In this document: one piece after another, positions 56,333-64,000 of the stretch | Layout: every line of letters starts with the position of its first letter | Position numbering within the stretch: position 1 is the first letter of the stretch | Assembly: GCF_019665765.1 (NCBI RefSeq) | Contig: NZ_CP081150.1 | Span: 434,001 to 498,000 of the forward strand | Origin: Deefgea tanakiae | GTDB lineage: Bacteria > Pseudomonadota > Gammaproteobacteria > Burkholderiales > Chitinibacteraceae | DNA: 64,000 nt | Direction of reading: 5' to 3' | Program-made: the position numbers and the translations under genes | Notes under the pieces: model-generated | What the model saw: only the letters and a program-made list of their open reading frames with translations | Databases searched by the model: none | Told to the model about the DNA's origin: nothing

Positions 56333-56674
56333 ATGAAATACGGAATGCGTTGCGTGGCATTGGGTTTGAGTATGCTTTTGGTGGCTTGCGGTGAGAGTAC
56401 TCCCCAGTCCACGAGCGCGCCACAGGTCGAATCAGCGTCGACTGACCCAAAATACCAAAATCCATTATTAAATATGCCGCCTGCGCAATTTGCTGAGGTT
56501 TTGGCTGAGTGTGGCAAGGTCTTGTATGGTGTAGACGCACCAACGGATGCGAAGTGCCGTGAGGATGTGAAAGCGCGCGCAGCGAAGCAAGGCGTGTCTT
56601 TAAGCGATGCGAATTTGGATGAGCCACTGGTGCATGACCGCTACCAATTCAGTACCAGCAGCGAGAAAAAATAA
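56333..56674 (+). CDS. small lipoprotein of unknown function
   Basis: The 113-residue protein has a signal peptide with the lipobox LLVACG (lipid Cys19). A Ser/Thr/Pro-rich spacer follows, then a short helical region with LLNMPPAQFAEVLAECGKVLYGVDAP and CREDVKARAAKQGVSL, with two cysteines that could pair. It is predicted to be periplasmic and membrane-anchored. I do not recognise a family. AAGGATGAGG precedes the ATG. It converges with a - strand gene whose stop lies 12 bases away. Confidence 0.75.
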   Translation: MKYGMRCVALGLSMLLVACGESTPQSTSAPQVESASTDPKYQNPLLNMPPAQFAEVLAECGKVLYGVDAPTDAKCREDVKARAAKQGVSLSDANLDEPLVHDRYQFSTSSEKK

Positions 56675-56706
56675 ACGATCGGGGCCTAAATCAGGCCCTG
56701 ATCGTT
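56674..56706. terminator. bidirectional terminator-like hairpin overlapping two stop codons
   Basis: AACGATC and GGGCCT pair with AGGCCC and GATCGTT around a short loop. It includes the ends of the + strand lipoprotein gene and the - strand gene, so the two converging genes share one hairpin. The stem is long but U-runs are short on both sides. Confidence 0.65.
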
Positions 56707-57009
56707 ATCCACCAAGATATTGAGCGAATTTTTGAGAGAGCTACGTACTTTTTTGCGTGAGAGTAGTTTTTCTTGTGCGGGTAGCGGCAGATCGGTCAGG
56801 CGGAGTAGATTCTTGTCGATCAAAACATCGACCAAATCCTCAATCACGCGAATTAAGCTGGTATCGAGTTGATTAAAAACCTCGCCCGATTCCGATAAGA
56901 AATCCAGCACTTCGGGATGGTTTGGTTCGATTGCTTCGACGTGCTCGTGATCAGATTCTTTAGCGAGCGATAAAATTTCACCCGCAGCATTGCGTTTGAC
57001 ATAAAACAT
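56686..57009 (-). CDS. conserved hypothetical protein
   Basis: ATG 57009 gives 107 residues starting MFYVKRNAAGEILSLAKE. The frame extends upstream only to a TTG without family resemblance. The protein is mostly helical and acidic in the first half (HEHVEAIEPNHPEVLDFLSE) and ends with a basic segment (RKKVRSSLKNSLNIL). Similar short proteins are widespread in betaproteobacteria and sometimes carry misleading tryptophan-synthase-like names. No enzyme motif is visible here. It is divergent from msrB. Function unknown. Confidence 0.65.
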   Translation of the reverse strand: MFYVKRNAAGEILSLAKESDHEHVEAIEPNHPEVLDFLSESGEVFNQLDTSLIRVIEDLVDVLIDKNLLRLTDLPLPAQEKLLSRKKVRSSLKNSLNILVDNDQGLI

Positions 57010-57089
57010 GGTGGCAGGCTCATCAAGGGCTTGGATACTTGATGGTAGCAGCTTCAACTAAAGCTGTAGATGATTTTGAGGAGTGAATG

Positions 57090-57482
57090 ATGGATAAAAT
57101 CGTTAAAACCGATGCAGAGTGGCGCGCGATGCTCACGCCTGAATCTTATTACGTCACGCGGCAAAGCGGCACCGAGCGGCCATTTACCGGCCAATACTAT
57201 CAAAACCGTGCAGCAGGCAAATACCACTGCATTTGTTGTGGCAGCCTCTTGTTTGAATCTGCAACGCAATTTGACGCCGGCTGCGGCTGGCCGAGCTTTT
57301 TCCTCGCCGCCGACGAATCAGGCATTACGCGTATCGTCGACCGCAGTCACGGCATGGAGCGCGTAGAAGTGCGCTGCACGCAATGTGACGCGCATCTCGG
57401 TCACGTCTTCCCCGACGGCCCAGAGCCGACGGGTGAGCGCTACTGTATTAATTCGGTGGCGCTGGATTTTGAGGCTGAGTAG
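57090..57482 (+). CDS. msrB: peptide-methionine (R)-S-oxide reductase
   Basis: ATG 57090 is six bases after AGGAG. ATG 57087 is an alternative. The 130-residue enzyme has the zinc-binding CxxC pairs CICC and [14 protein letters not shown], and RYCINSVAL with the catalytic Cys. It reduces methionine-R-sulfoxide in proteins using thioredoxin. No msrA gene is adjacent. The gene is divergent from the short hypothetical gene. Confidence 0.95.
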   Translation: MDKIVKTDAEWRAMLTPESYYVTRQSGTERPFTGQYYQNRAAGKYHCICCGSLLFESATQFDAGCGWPSFFLAADESGITRIVDRSHGMERVEVRCTQCDAHLGHVFPDGPEPTGERYCINSVALDFEAE

Positions 57483-57503
57483 ATTGGTAGGGTGTGAAAA
57501 TCA

Positions 57504-57526
57504 TGCAGGGATTTGCGCGCCCTGCA
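57504..57526. terminator. hairpin downstream of msrB
   Basis: TGCAGGG pairs with CCCTGCA around a nine-base loop 22 bases past the msrB stop. No U-tract follows, so it is at best a weak terminator or a small palindromic repeat. Confidence 0.4.
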
Positions 57527-57627
57527 CGTTGGTAAGTTAACTTTAGGTATGACGAGGGAACACGTTAATAAATAATAGGCAACAACAAGTTCTAGATTAT
57601 TTAATCTACGCCGAAATATGTCTTTTT

Positions 57628-58005
57628 TTAATCAATCTCACTAATGTCTCTCATTAGAAAATTATTTTTTAATGAATCCAGGTCTATCTCTTCAATAAAA
57701 AAGTCATATATTTTATTTGAAGATAAATTATTGATCATGATTGAAATTGAATGAGAAAGTAGGAAGTTGCACTGTAAAAGTAACTCTTTCCTCATCTCTG
57801 ATTCGTCCTTGTACATTAAAGGTATCTGATCATCGAGATTAGACCAATAGTGTGAAATCGAGGAAGAGTAAACGGCTTTCTCGCCATTGTTAAAATTAAT
57901 CAGCCGTGCATCTAAAAAGTAAATTTTTCTAGGCCATAATGCAATAATTTCTGAGAAACACCAATCAATTTCAGAGATATAATTTCCCTCATATTTAACA
58001 CTCAT
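57628..58005 (-). CDS. AT-rich orphan gene, unknown function
   Basis: The 125-residue protein has a strong ribosome-binding site (AGGAGGAGC just before the ATG) but no recognised family. It is acidic and rich in Asn, Ile and Ser, with a C-terminal FFIEEIDLDSL stretch and SHYWSNLDD in the middle. Codon and base use are much more AT-rich than neighbours, suggesting recent acquisition. Such small acidic orphan proteins are sometimes immunity proteins, but no toxin gene is adjacent, so that is speculative. It lies in a gap between msrB and aroA. Confidence 0.6.
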   Translation of the reverse strand: MSVKYEGNYISEIDWCFSEIIALWPRKIYFLDARLINFNNGEKAVYSSSISHYWSNLDDQIPLMYKDESEMRKELLLQCNFLLSHSISIMINNLSSNKIYDFFIEEIDLDSLKNNFLMRDISEID

Positions 58006-58116
58006 TTTAGCTCCTCCTATTCATACCGCTTATGACCCATAAAAGCGAATAGCCATGCAGGGCGTGTTAGGTTTATTAACCCACGCTGAATATCGCCTGC
58101 TATTGCAGATTTGATT

Positions 58117-58144
58117 GGTCGGGTACGCCTTCGGCTAACCCACC
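58117..58144. repeat. REP-like palindrome (GTCGGGTT family), copy 2
   Basis: GGTCGGGTA at 58117-58125 pairs imperfectly with TAACCCACC at 58136-58144 around GCCTTCGGC-type loop sequence. It is related to the palindromes at 25864-25889 and 60892-60915. Confidence 0.6.
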
Positions 58145-58221
58145 CTACGTATTGATGTATTTCATTGTAGGCTATTAAAAATCTTGCTTGCATGGTAATA
58201 CATCAAGATGTGGTCATCAAA

Positions 58222-58244
58222 AAAGCCGCACAATGTGCGGCTTT
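58222..58244 (-). terminator. rho-independent terminator of aroA
   Basis: AAAGCCGCAC pairs with GTGCGGCTTT around a three-base loop. On the - strand it is followed by TTTTT. It lies about 20 bases beyond the aroA stop. Confidence 0.85.
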
Positions 58245-58264
58245 CGTGTTTTGACGCGCGATGT

Positions 58265-59554
58265 TTAAACCGCAATTCGCGCCAATTCTTCAAAATAAGT
58301 CGGGAAGGTTTTGGCAGTGCATTTTGGATCGTTGATTCGCACTGGTACGCCTTTGATCGCCACGAGTGAGAAGCACATCGCCATGCGGTGATCGTCGTAG
58401 GTGTCGATTTCAGCGTTCGCGGTGAGCGTGGCTGGCGGCGTGACCGAAATCCAATCTTGGCCTTCGACGACCGTGGCGCCGACTTTACGCAATTCGGTGG
58501 CCATCGCCGAAAGACGGTCGGTTTCTTTGACGCGCCAGCTTTCGATATTGCGAATCGTCGTTGTTCCGTTGGCGTACAGCGCGGCAATCGCAATCGTCAT
58601 CGCCGCATCGGGGATGTGGTTCAGATCGACGTCAATTGCAGTGAGCTGGCCGCTGGCCGGTGGTGCGGCTTCAATCCAGTTGTCGCCCCAAGTGATTTGT
58701 GCGCCCATTTGCTCTAGCGTGTCGGCAAAGCGTTTGTCGCCCTGAATACTGGCAGCGCCGACGCCTTCCACGCGCACCACGCCGCCACCGATTGCGCCCG
58801 CAGCGAGGAAGTACGATGCGCTGGATGCGTCGCCTTCAACGTGGATTTCTGCTGGGCTGGTGTAGCTTTGCCCGCCAGGAATGAAAAATTCGTTCCAGCT
58901 TTTGCGCTCTACTTTCAGGCCGAATTTCGCCATCAGGTTGAGTGTGATTTCGATATACGGTTTAGAGATCAATTCGCCAACCACATCAATCGTCATGTCG
59001 CGTTGAGTCAGGGGTATTGCCATCAAAAGCCCAGTTAAGAACTGGCTGGAGACATTACCCTTCACAGCGATACGATCACTGGTGACGGTACTCGGGCGAA
59101 TCCGTAGCGGCGGGAAACCATCATTGCCCAGATATTCAATTTCACAACCGGCTTGCTGCAGGCCTGTAACCAAGTCGCCAATTGGGCGCTCGTGCATGCG
59201 CGGTACGCCAGAAAGACGGTAATTACCGCCGGCGAAGGCCAGCGCAGCAGTTAGCGGACGGAAGGCCGTACCGGCATTGCCGAGGAATAGATCGGCTTGC
59301 TTGACGGGAAATTCACCGCCACAACCATGCACGATAAAATCACGGCTGTCGCCGATTTGTTCGACTTTCACGCCCAACGCATCAAGCGCTTCGAGCATGC
59401 GTTGCGTGTCGTCCGAAGCCAATAGGCCGATCACTTTAGTCGCGCCGCTGCTAAGTGCGGCAAGCAATAAAGTGCGATTTGAAATGCTTTTTGAGCCGGG
59501 AAGGGCGACGCTGCCATTGACGCCAGCGATTGGGGCGAGATCAAGAAATTCCAT
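58265..59554 (-). CDS. aroA: 3-phosphoshikimate 1-carboxyvinyltransferase (EPSP synthase)
   Basis: The 429-residue enzyme from the second of two adjacent ATGs (AGGAA lies six bases before it; 59557 is the alternative) opens with [22 protein letters not shown], the EPSP synthase signature. [16 protein letters not shown] and [11 protein letters not shown] follow. The C-terminal [19 protein letters not shown] and [11 protein letters not shown] are conserved. It joins shikimate-3-P with PEP for aromatic amino acids. The waaF gene lies upstream with a nine-base gap. The two pathways are unrelated, so this is shared transcription only. Confidence 0.96.
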   Translation of the reverse strand: MEFLDLAPIAGVNGSVALPGSKSISNRTLLLAALSSGATKVIGLLASDDTQRMLEALDALGVKVEQIGDSRDFIVHGCGGEFPVKQADLFLGNAGTAFRPLTAALAFAGGNYRLSGVPRMHERPIGDLVTGLQQAGCEIEYLGNDGFPPLRIRPSTVTSDRIAVKGNVSSQFLTGLLMAIPLTQRDMTIDVVGELISKPYIEITLNLMAKFGLKVERKSWNEFFIPGGQSYTSPAEIHVEGDASSASYFLAAGAIGGGVVRVEGVGAASIQGDKRFADTLEQMGAQITWGDNWIEAAPPASGQLTAIDVDLNHIPDAAMTIAIAALYANGTTTIRNIESWRVKETDRLSAMATELRKVGATVVEGQDWISVTPPATLTANAEIDTYDDHRMAMCFSLVAIKGVPVRINDPKCTAKTFPTYFEELARIAV

Positions 59555-59563
59555 CATGGGTTC

Positions 59564-60571
59564 CTAGGTATTTAATTTATTAAGTGCGGTATAAACGCGC
59601 TCTGGATCGAGTTTATTTAAGCAATTCATATGGCCGAGCGGGCAGATACGCTCAAAGCATGGGCTACATTCCAAATCCAGCGTCACGATTTTGGCTTTGA
59701 TCGCCAGTGGCGGTGTAAATGTCGGTGAACTAGAGCCAAACACGGCGACCAGCGGACGCTGCAGCGCGGCGGCGACGTGCATCAGGCCGGAGTCATTACA
59801 CACCACATTGGCAGCCAACGACATGAGATCGATGGCTTCAGCTAGGCTGGTTTTGCCGGCCAAATCGAGCACCTGTGGTGCAAGCTCGCGAATTTCGGCG
59901 CAGATTTCTGCGTCTTTGTTGGATCCAAATAACCAAACTTGTTTGCCTTCATCGATCAATTCATTGGCCAGTGTCGCAACGTGTTTGGCGGGCCAGCGTT
60001 TCGCTGGGCCATATTCTGCGCCGGGGCAAATGGCCACAATCGGTGTGTCAGTCGACAGACCTAATTTTTTGACGGTGGTGGCGCGCTCATCGGGATTGAT
60101 CGTGAGCACTGGAAACGGCATCGCTTGCGTTAACGGTACGCCCGCATCGGCGCCAAGTGCATAAAAGCGCTGCGCCATTTGCGGTAGTGCAATCGGGTCG
60201 AGAATCCTTGCGTCATTCAGCAAGCCGTAACGCATTTCGCCGAGCCAGCCAGTGCGTTTTGGAATGCCAGCAAACAGCGGAACGAGCGCCGATTTGAGCG
60301 AATTGGGTAGCACGATGACTTGATCGTAGCCACGCGCTTTAATCTCGCGCGCCAGTTTCCAGCGTTCACGCAGTTTCAATTGGCCGTGCGTAAAAGGGGC
60401 ATCGATCAGTTCATTAATTTCTGCCATCCGCGCATGTAGTGGGCGCGTCCAAGCGGGCGCGAGCACGTCGATGATGGCGTCAGGGCGTCTGGCTTTGATA
60501 CGGGCATAAAGTGGCTGCGCCATGATGGCGTCACCGACCCAAGCGGGCGCGACAATCAGAATGCGTTTCAA
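59564..60571 (-). CDS. waaF: ADP-heptose:LPS heptosyltransferase II
   Basis: The 335-residue GT9 protein begins ILIVAPAWVGDAIMAQPLY, typical of WaaF, and has ICPGAEYGPAKRWPAKHVA and CNDSGLMHVAAALQRPLVAVFGSSSPTFTPP, the ADP-heptose binding segments. It adds the second heptose of the LPS inner core on the cytoplasmic side. It lies directly upstream of aroA on the same strand. A small zinc-binding protein gene is next upstream. Confidence 0.94.
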   Translation of the reverse strand: MKRILIVAPAWVGDAIMAQPLYARIKARRPDAIIDVLAPAWTRPLHARMAEINELIDAPFTHGQLKLRERWKLAREIKARGYDQVIVLPNSLKSALVPLFAGIPKRTGWLGEMRYGLLNDARILDPIALPQMAQRFYALGADAGVPLTQAMPFPVLTINPDERATTVKKLGLSTDTPIVAICPGAEYGPAKRWPAKHVATLANELIDEGKQVWLFGSNKDAEICAEIRELAPQVLDLAGKTSLAEAIDLMSLAANVVCNDSGLMHVAAALQRPLVAVFGSSSPTFTPPLAIKAKIVTLDLECSPCFERICPLGHMNCLNKLDPERVYTALNKLNT

Positions 60572-60630
60572 ATGAATCTCTCAATACAGTGCTTAAAGCG
60601 GAAGACAATTTTATTCAGCAAAAAACGACA

Positions 60631-60652
60631 AAAGCGGCGCATAGGCCGCTTT
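60631..60652 (-). terminator. terminator after the zinc-finger protein gene
   Basis: AAAGCGGC pairs with GCCGCTTT around GCATAG. On the - strand it is followed by TTGTCGTTTT. It lies between the zinc-finger gene and waaF. Confidence 0.7.
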
Positions 60653-60668
60653 GTTTTGTAGGGGTATA

Positions 60669-60866
60669 TTAATGACCCTTAATCACTTCGCCAGCTTTCA
60701 GCTTATACATCGTGCCACAGTACGGGCATTGTGCTGAGCCGGTTTTGGCAACATCTAAAAATACGCGTGGGTGCGAATTCCAGCTCACCATATCGGGCAT
60801 TGGACAGTGCAAAGGCATGTCTTTGGCGCCAACGTTAATTTCTTTTTGTGCGTCTTTTGAGCTCAT
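60669..60866 (-). CDS. zinc-finger domain protein (zf-CHCC, NDUFS6-like)
   Basis: The 65-residue protein ends with the zinc motif CPYCGTMYKL, with CPMPDMVSW upstream supplying a further Cys. It matches the small zf-CHCC family related to the complex I subunit NDUFS6. It is predicted cytosolic. It lies between ilvE and waaF on the same strand. Its role in bacteria is not settled. Confidence 0.88.
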   Translation of the reverse strand: MSSKDAQKEINVGAKDMPLHCPMPDMVSWNSHPRVFLDVAKTGSAQCPYCGTMYKLKAGEVIKGH

Positions 60867-60891
60867 GTTTCAACTCCAAATTTGTGTGTAA

Positions 60892-60915
60892 GTCGGGTTA
60901 GCAGCGTAACCCGAC
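60892..60915. repeat. REP-like palindrome (GTCGGGTTA family), copy 3
   Basis: GTCGGGTTA at 60892-60900 pairs perfectly with TAACCCGAC at 60907-60915 around GCAGCG. It lies between the ilvE stop and the zinc-finger gene start. Related copies are at 25864-25889 and 58117-58144. Confidence 0.75.
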
Positions 60916-60927
60916 GTTCAATCTCAA

Positions 60928-61848
60928 TTAGCAGGCGGTCAACCAATTAGCGCGGCTCGCATCGCGGCCTTGTACGATATCGAAATAGCGTTTTTGAATT
61001 TCAGTGGTGATCGGGCCACGGCTACCGCAACCGATGGTGCGGTTGTCGAGTTCGCGGATTGGCGTCACTTCTGCAGCAGTACCGGTGAAGAAGGCTTCGT
61101 CACAGATGTACACTTCATCGCGCGTGATCCGTTTTTCGATTACTTGCAAGCCCATTTCAGTGGCGATTTGGAAAATCGTGTTGCGGGTAATCCCGTCCAA
61201 ACATGAAGTCAAATCTGGCGTGTACAGCTTGCCAGCGCGAATAACGAAAATGTTCTCGCCCGAACCTTCGGCAACAAAACCATCTACATCGAGCAACAAT
61301 GCTTCGTCGTAACCATCCGCCGCCGCTTCGTCGTGCGCCATGATCGAATTCATGTAATTGCCGTTGGCTTTGGCTTTGCACATCGTTACGTTGACGTGGT
61401 GGCGTGAGAAGCTCGACGTTTTCACGCGAATACCTTTGGCTAAACCGTCTTCACCAAGGTAAGCGCCCCATGGCCAAGCTGCGACGATGATGTGCACGTC
61501 TTTTTTTGGTGGTGCGATACCGAGTTTTTCTGAGCCGTAAAACGCCATTGGGCGCATATAGCCTGATTTCAAGCCGTTTTCTTTAATAACGGCGACGTGT
61601 GCTGCATTGATTTCTTCTTTAGAAAATGGCAGCGCCATATTCAAAATTTTGGCCGAATTAAACAGGCGATTGGTATGGTCTTCGAGGCGGAAAATCGCTG
61701 GACCAGTACTAGTTTCATAAGCGCGAACGCCTTCAAAAACGCCCATGCCGTAATGCAAGGTGTGGGTCAGTACATGGGTCGTGGCTTCGCGCCAAGGTAC
61801 CATTTTGCCGTCATACCAAATAACGCCGTCGCGATCTGCCATTGACAT
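60928..61848 (-). CDS. ilvE: branched-chain amino acid aminotransferase
   Basis: ATG 61848 is seven bases after AGGAG, giving 306 residues (E. coli IlvE 309). DGVIWYDGKMVPWREATTHVLTHTLHYGMGVFEGVRAY is the family N-terminus. AKANGNYMNS holds the PLP Lys160, the E. coli position. EGSGENIFVI and TRDEVYICDEAFFTGTAAEV follow. It makes valine, leucine and isoleucine from their keto acids. An in-frame extension upstream lacks family similarity. It is followed by a palindrome and the zinc-finger gene. Confidence 0.95.
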   Translation of the reverse strand: MSMADRDGVIWYDGKMVPWREATTHVLTHTLHYGMGVFEGVRAYETSTGPAIFRLEDHTNRLFNSAKILNMALPFSKEEINAAHVAVIKENGLKSGYMRPMAFYGSEKLGIAPPKKDVHIIVAAWPWGAYLGEDGLAKGIRVKTSSFSRHHVNVTMCKAKANGNYMNSIMAHDEAAADGYDEALLLDVDGFVAEGSGENIFVIRAGKLYTPDLTSCLDGITRNTIFQIATEMGLQVIEKRITRDEVYICDEAFFTGTAAEVTPIRELDNRTIGCGSRGPITTEIQKRYFDIVQGRDASRANWLTAC

Positions 61849-62008
61849 CGATGCTCTCCTGCCTGAATTCTGGGGTTCATTAAAGACAACGATTGTAACC
61901 GAAAAATTACCGTTTCTGCGCACCTCTGTACTGAGTTTCCTGCCTAGATGATTCATCCACAGCAAAAACAGCGATTGAGGTCGATTTAGGTTTGAATTGG
62001 GGTCGTTG

Positions 62009-62386
62009 TTATTTCAAGGACAGTCGAGCTTGCTCGAGCTTTTCGCCTTTGAGGCTGTATTTCACAATCATAACGGCGCCCGATAAATGGGCAAAATCGC
62101 CTTTGATATTGAGCGCATTGCTGCCGCTGGGCTTGAGCTGAACTTTCGTATTGGCATTATTGTGCTGCACGATCAACTCTGCCGTGGCGCCGTCGCTACT
62201 GAGTTTATTACCATCGTGATCTTTGATATAGAGCGTAAGTGCATTGGCAGAATAGGTGACTTCGAGTTGATGCCCAGCAGCTGCTTCTTTAATCGTGCCG
62301 CCATGCTCCGGCTTGAGAGGTACTTCGCTGTGAGCATGGGCTAAAGCACTGATGAATAGCGATGCGATACAAATGAATTTTTTCAT
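62009..62386 (-). CDS. periplasmic protein of unknown function (metal-efflux-accessory-like)
   Basis: The 125-residue protein has a signal peptide ending at about residue 18 (ALAHA). The mature part starts HSEVPLKPEHGGTIKEAAAGHQLEVTYSANALTLYIKDHDGNKLSS, resembling small His-rich periplasmic proteins found beside Czc/Cus-type metal efflux genes. HGG and two further His residues could bind metal, but no metal pump is adjacent. The fold looks like a small beta-sandwich. It is probably monocistronic or paired with the next small gene upstream. Confidence 0.65.
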   Translation of the reverse strand: MKKFICIASLFISALAHAHSEVPLKPEHGGTIKEAAAGHQLEVTYSANALTLYIKDHDGNKLSSDGATAELIVQHNNANTKVQLKPSGSNALNIKGDFAHLSGAVMIVKYSLKGEKLEQARLSLK

Positions 62387-62414
62387 GGTGATTGGGCTTG
62401 GAATGGTGTTTGAA

Positions 62415-62666
62415 TTATTTCAGTTTGGTTTGGCAGAATTCATGAAAATTCTCTGCAGTTAGCTCAAGATTATTTTCAATCAAGATTTTGCTGGGCCGCA
62501 CGCATTGCTTTAGTTTGACGCACCACGAATAGCCTTCTTCACCCACGCAGCCATAGGCGTCTTTGGCGGGTAAGTTAGTGGCTTCCGCTGGATTGGTGGC
62601 GGCGGCATGAGTCAGCCCGCTTAATATGGCAAAGCAAAAACTGCTTAAGAAAAAATTATAAGTCAT
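62415..62666 (-). CDS. small cysteine-containing periplasmic protein of unknown function
   Basis: ATG 62666 is preceded by GGAGAG and gives 83 residues with a signal peptide to about residue 21 (LTHA). The mature part has a YGCVGEEGYSWCVKLKQCVRP motif, a C-x(8)-C-x(5)-C pattern that recurs in small exported bacterial proteins, plus a final Cys in FCQTKLK. Four cysteines suggest two disulfides. Function is unknown. It lies 28 bases upstream of the previous small gene, on the same strand. Confidence 0.65.
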   Translation of the reverse strand: MTYNFFLSSFCFAILSGLTHAAATNPAEATNLPAKDAYGCVGEEGYSWCVKLKQCVRPSKILIENNLELTAENFHEFCQTKLK

Positions 62667-62890
62667 GCTCGCTCTCCAAGTTGATCGATTAAAAGTATGC
62701 AATTTGCCGCACGCATTGTATTGATCAGCTTAGCTGAAGCGGATTTGACTTGGCAACAGTCGATTGATCGGTTTGCAGATGATTGATGTGCTTTACCAAC
62801 TAGAGGCGATGAGGGAGTTTCATTGTTAAGCTACTTACTGATGGGTATTGCTATATAAGCTATGTTAATTATGCTTCTTAAGCATATACA

Positions 62891-63805
62891 TTAAGTTTGA
62901 AGTCGCGGAGCGAAAGACTGCAACAGAAAATTGACCATCGCACTGGTTTTTGCTGGTAGCCATTCACGTGCTGGATATACCGCATAAACCGGCAAGCCCG
63001 GGGCGGGAGGGTAGTTGGCGAGGAGTGGCAACAACTGACCGCTGGCGAGGGCCGTCCTCAGCAAAACGCGGTCGATAAGCAAAACGCCATGCCCCGCACA
63101 GGCCGCATCAACGAGTGCCCCCGCGTCATTGATCGCCAAGGTGCCGCTGACTTGAATGCTGATCACATCTTCATTAGCCATAAAACGCCACACATCCATG
63201 GTTGTGGTGTTGTTACGGTAGCAAAGGCAATTGTGCTGAGTGAGTGCTTGTGGGGTACTTGGGGCTGGGTATTTGGCTAAATAGGCCGGGCTGGCAACCA
63301 GCTGCCATTCTAATTCGCCTAATTTACGTGCCACAAGGCTGGAATCGGGCAGATGGCCGATGCGAATGGCCAGATCAATCTGTTCGGCCGCAAGGTCAGC
63401 CATACGATCTTCAAATAACAGCACTAGATCAATCTCTGGATACTGCTGCATAAATTCAGGCAACAAGGGGAGTAGATGTGCGCGCCCAATCGAGCTTGAG
63501 CAAGAGACTTTGAGCCGCCCTTTGACATGCTGCCGATAGTTGTCAGTAATCGCAGCTACATTATCCAGCGCCAACTCAATAGCTTGCGCCTCGCGCCAGA
63601 CTTCTTCACCCAATTCGGTTAATGCTAATTGACGCGTCGTGCGTTGCAGCAGGCGAGCACCAAGGTGTTGTTCAAACTTAGTGAGTTGTTTGCTGACCGA
63701 TGAGCGACTCAGCCCCAATTCTTTGGCAGCGCTGGACATGCTGCCATGTCGCACAACGCAAGCAAATAGCGCTAAGCCGGGTAAAGATTCTAGTTGAAGG
63801 CGCAT
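62891..63805 (-). CDS. LysR family transcriptional regulator
   Basis: The 304-residue protein has an N-terminal winged helix-turn-helix (about 8-68: LFACVVRHGSMSSAAKELGLSRSSVSKQLTKFEQHLGARLLQRTTR). An effector domain begins at LKVSCSSSIGRAHLLPLLPEFMQQYPEI and includes IDLAIRIGHLPDSSLVARKLGE. It is divergent from a medium-chain dehydrogenase gene at 63920. LysR proteins usually regulate such a divergent target. The inducer is unknown. Confidence 0.9.
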   Translation of the reverse strand: MRLQLESLPGLALFACVVRHGSMSSAAKELGLSRSSVSKQLTKFEQHLGARLLQRTTRQLALTELGEEVWREAQAIELALDNVAAITDNYRQHVKGRLKVSCSSSIGRAHLLPLLPEFMQQYPEIDLVLLFEDRMADLAAEQIDLAIRIGHLPDSSLVARKLGELEWQLVASPAYLAKYPAPSTPQALTQHNCLCYRNNTTTMDVWRFMANEDVISIQVSGTLAINDAGALVDAACAGHGVLLIDRVLLRTALASGQLLPLLANYPPAPGLPVYAVYPAREWLPAKTSAMVNFLLQSFAPRLQT

Positions 63806-63919
63806 TGGCGATTTGATTGTTGATTATTTGGAAACAATGTAATGCCTTGCAGGTGTCTAATCAAGCTTCATGTTTCAACCTACACTGGGTTCATCTATTT
63901 ATTGACTCAAGGAAATATG

Positions 63920-64000
63920 ATGCAATCAACGATGCAAGCCGTTCGCCAAACAAGCTATGGTCACCGTGATGTTTTGGAATATGGTACTGCGCCAGTGCCG
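63920..64000 (+). CDS. medium-chain dehydrogenase/quinone oxidoreductase (partial, 5' end only)
   Basis: AAGGA lies six bases before ATG 63920 (ATG 63917 is an alternative). The 27 visible codons encode MQSTMQAVRQTSYGHRDVLEY and GTAPVP, the usual N-terminus of zinc-independent quinone oxidoreductase-like MDR enzymes. The gene runs off the right edge. Its divergence from the LysR gene suggests it is that regulator's target. Confidence 0.75.
   Translation, partial: MQSTMQAVRQTSYGHRDVLEYGTAPVP

Overview
The window looks like chromosome from a betaproteobacterium of the order Neisseriales, probably a Chitinibacter/Deefgea/Chromobacterium-like genus. The basis is the proteobacterial gene content (rne, rluC, waaF, aroA, ilvE, lysC, thrC-hom), the PEP-CTERM sorting signal, a MotD-type motor protein, and a moderate GC content with AT-rich islands. 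The genus is an inference; no rRNA gene is present.

Region 1 (1-16.9 kb, mostly + strand) is an exopolysaccharide locus, AT-rich compared with the rest. It starts with the tail of an EpsI-like gene. Then come a Wzy-like polymerase, a GT4 glycosyltransferase, a secreted GH5 glycanase, an acyltransferase, a WecG/TagA/CpsF glycosyltransferase, and sugar-nucleotide genes for UDP-glucuronate (ugd) and GDP-mannose (manC, cpsG). GT2 and GT25 transferases, a Wzx-like flippase, a second GT4 and two more acyltransferases follow. The last acyltransferase, on the - strand, is split exactly at an A-AAA-AAA heptamer. A PEP-CTERM choice-of-anchor-A protein (16.96-18.05 kb) lies beside the cluster and fits an exosortase/EPS system.

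Region 2 (18-36 kb) is mainly housekeeping. It has htpG with a near-consensus heat-shock promoter and a ParA-like ATPase behind an 18-bp palindrome. A response regulator/GHKL-ATPase gene follows, interrupted by an in-frame amber codon. Then come thrC, hom, alaA, an Mth938-like protein, an amino-acid ABC permease and binding protein without an ATPase gene, an HDOD protein, and rne with a long structured leader. rluC, a HAD phosphatase, a Rieske protein and an S49 peptidase form a tight operon.

Region 3 (37-46.6 kb) is a signalling block: motD, a membrane hybrid kinase, two TPR paralogues whose C-termini look like decayed GGDEF domains, a TPR hybrid kinase with receiver and Hpt domains, and a receiver-GGEEF diguanylate cyclase. 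The last four genes overlap and probably form one translationally coupled c-di-GMP module. This is the least conventional system in the window.

Region 4 (46.6-64 kb) holds an RND efflux pair, lplT, a DedA protein, alr, lysC, and a five-tRNA operon (Ser, Arg, Glu, Arg, Glu) with a clear promoter and terminator. It also has a small lipoprotein, msrB, an AT-rich orphan gene, aroA, waaF, a zinc-finger protein, ilvE, two small periplasmic proteins, and a LysR regulator divergent from a truncated medium-chain dehydrogenase gene. REP-like palindromes are scattered through regions 2 and 4. No CRISPR array, intact insertion sequence or rRNA was seen.
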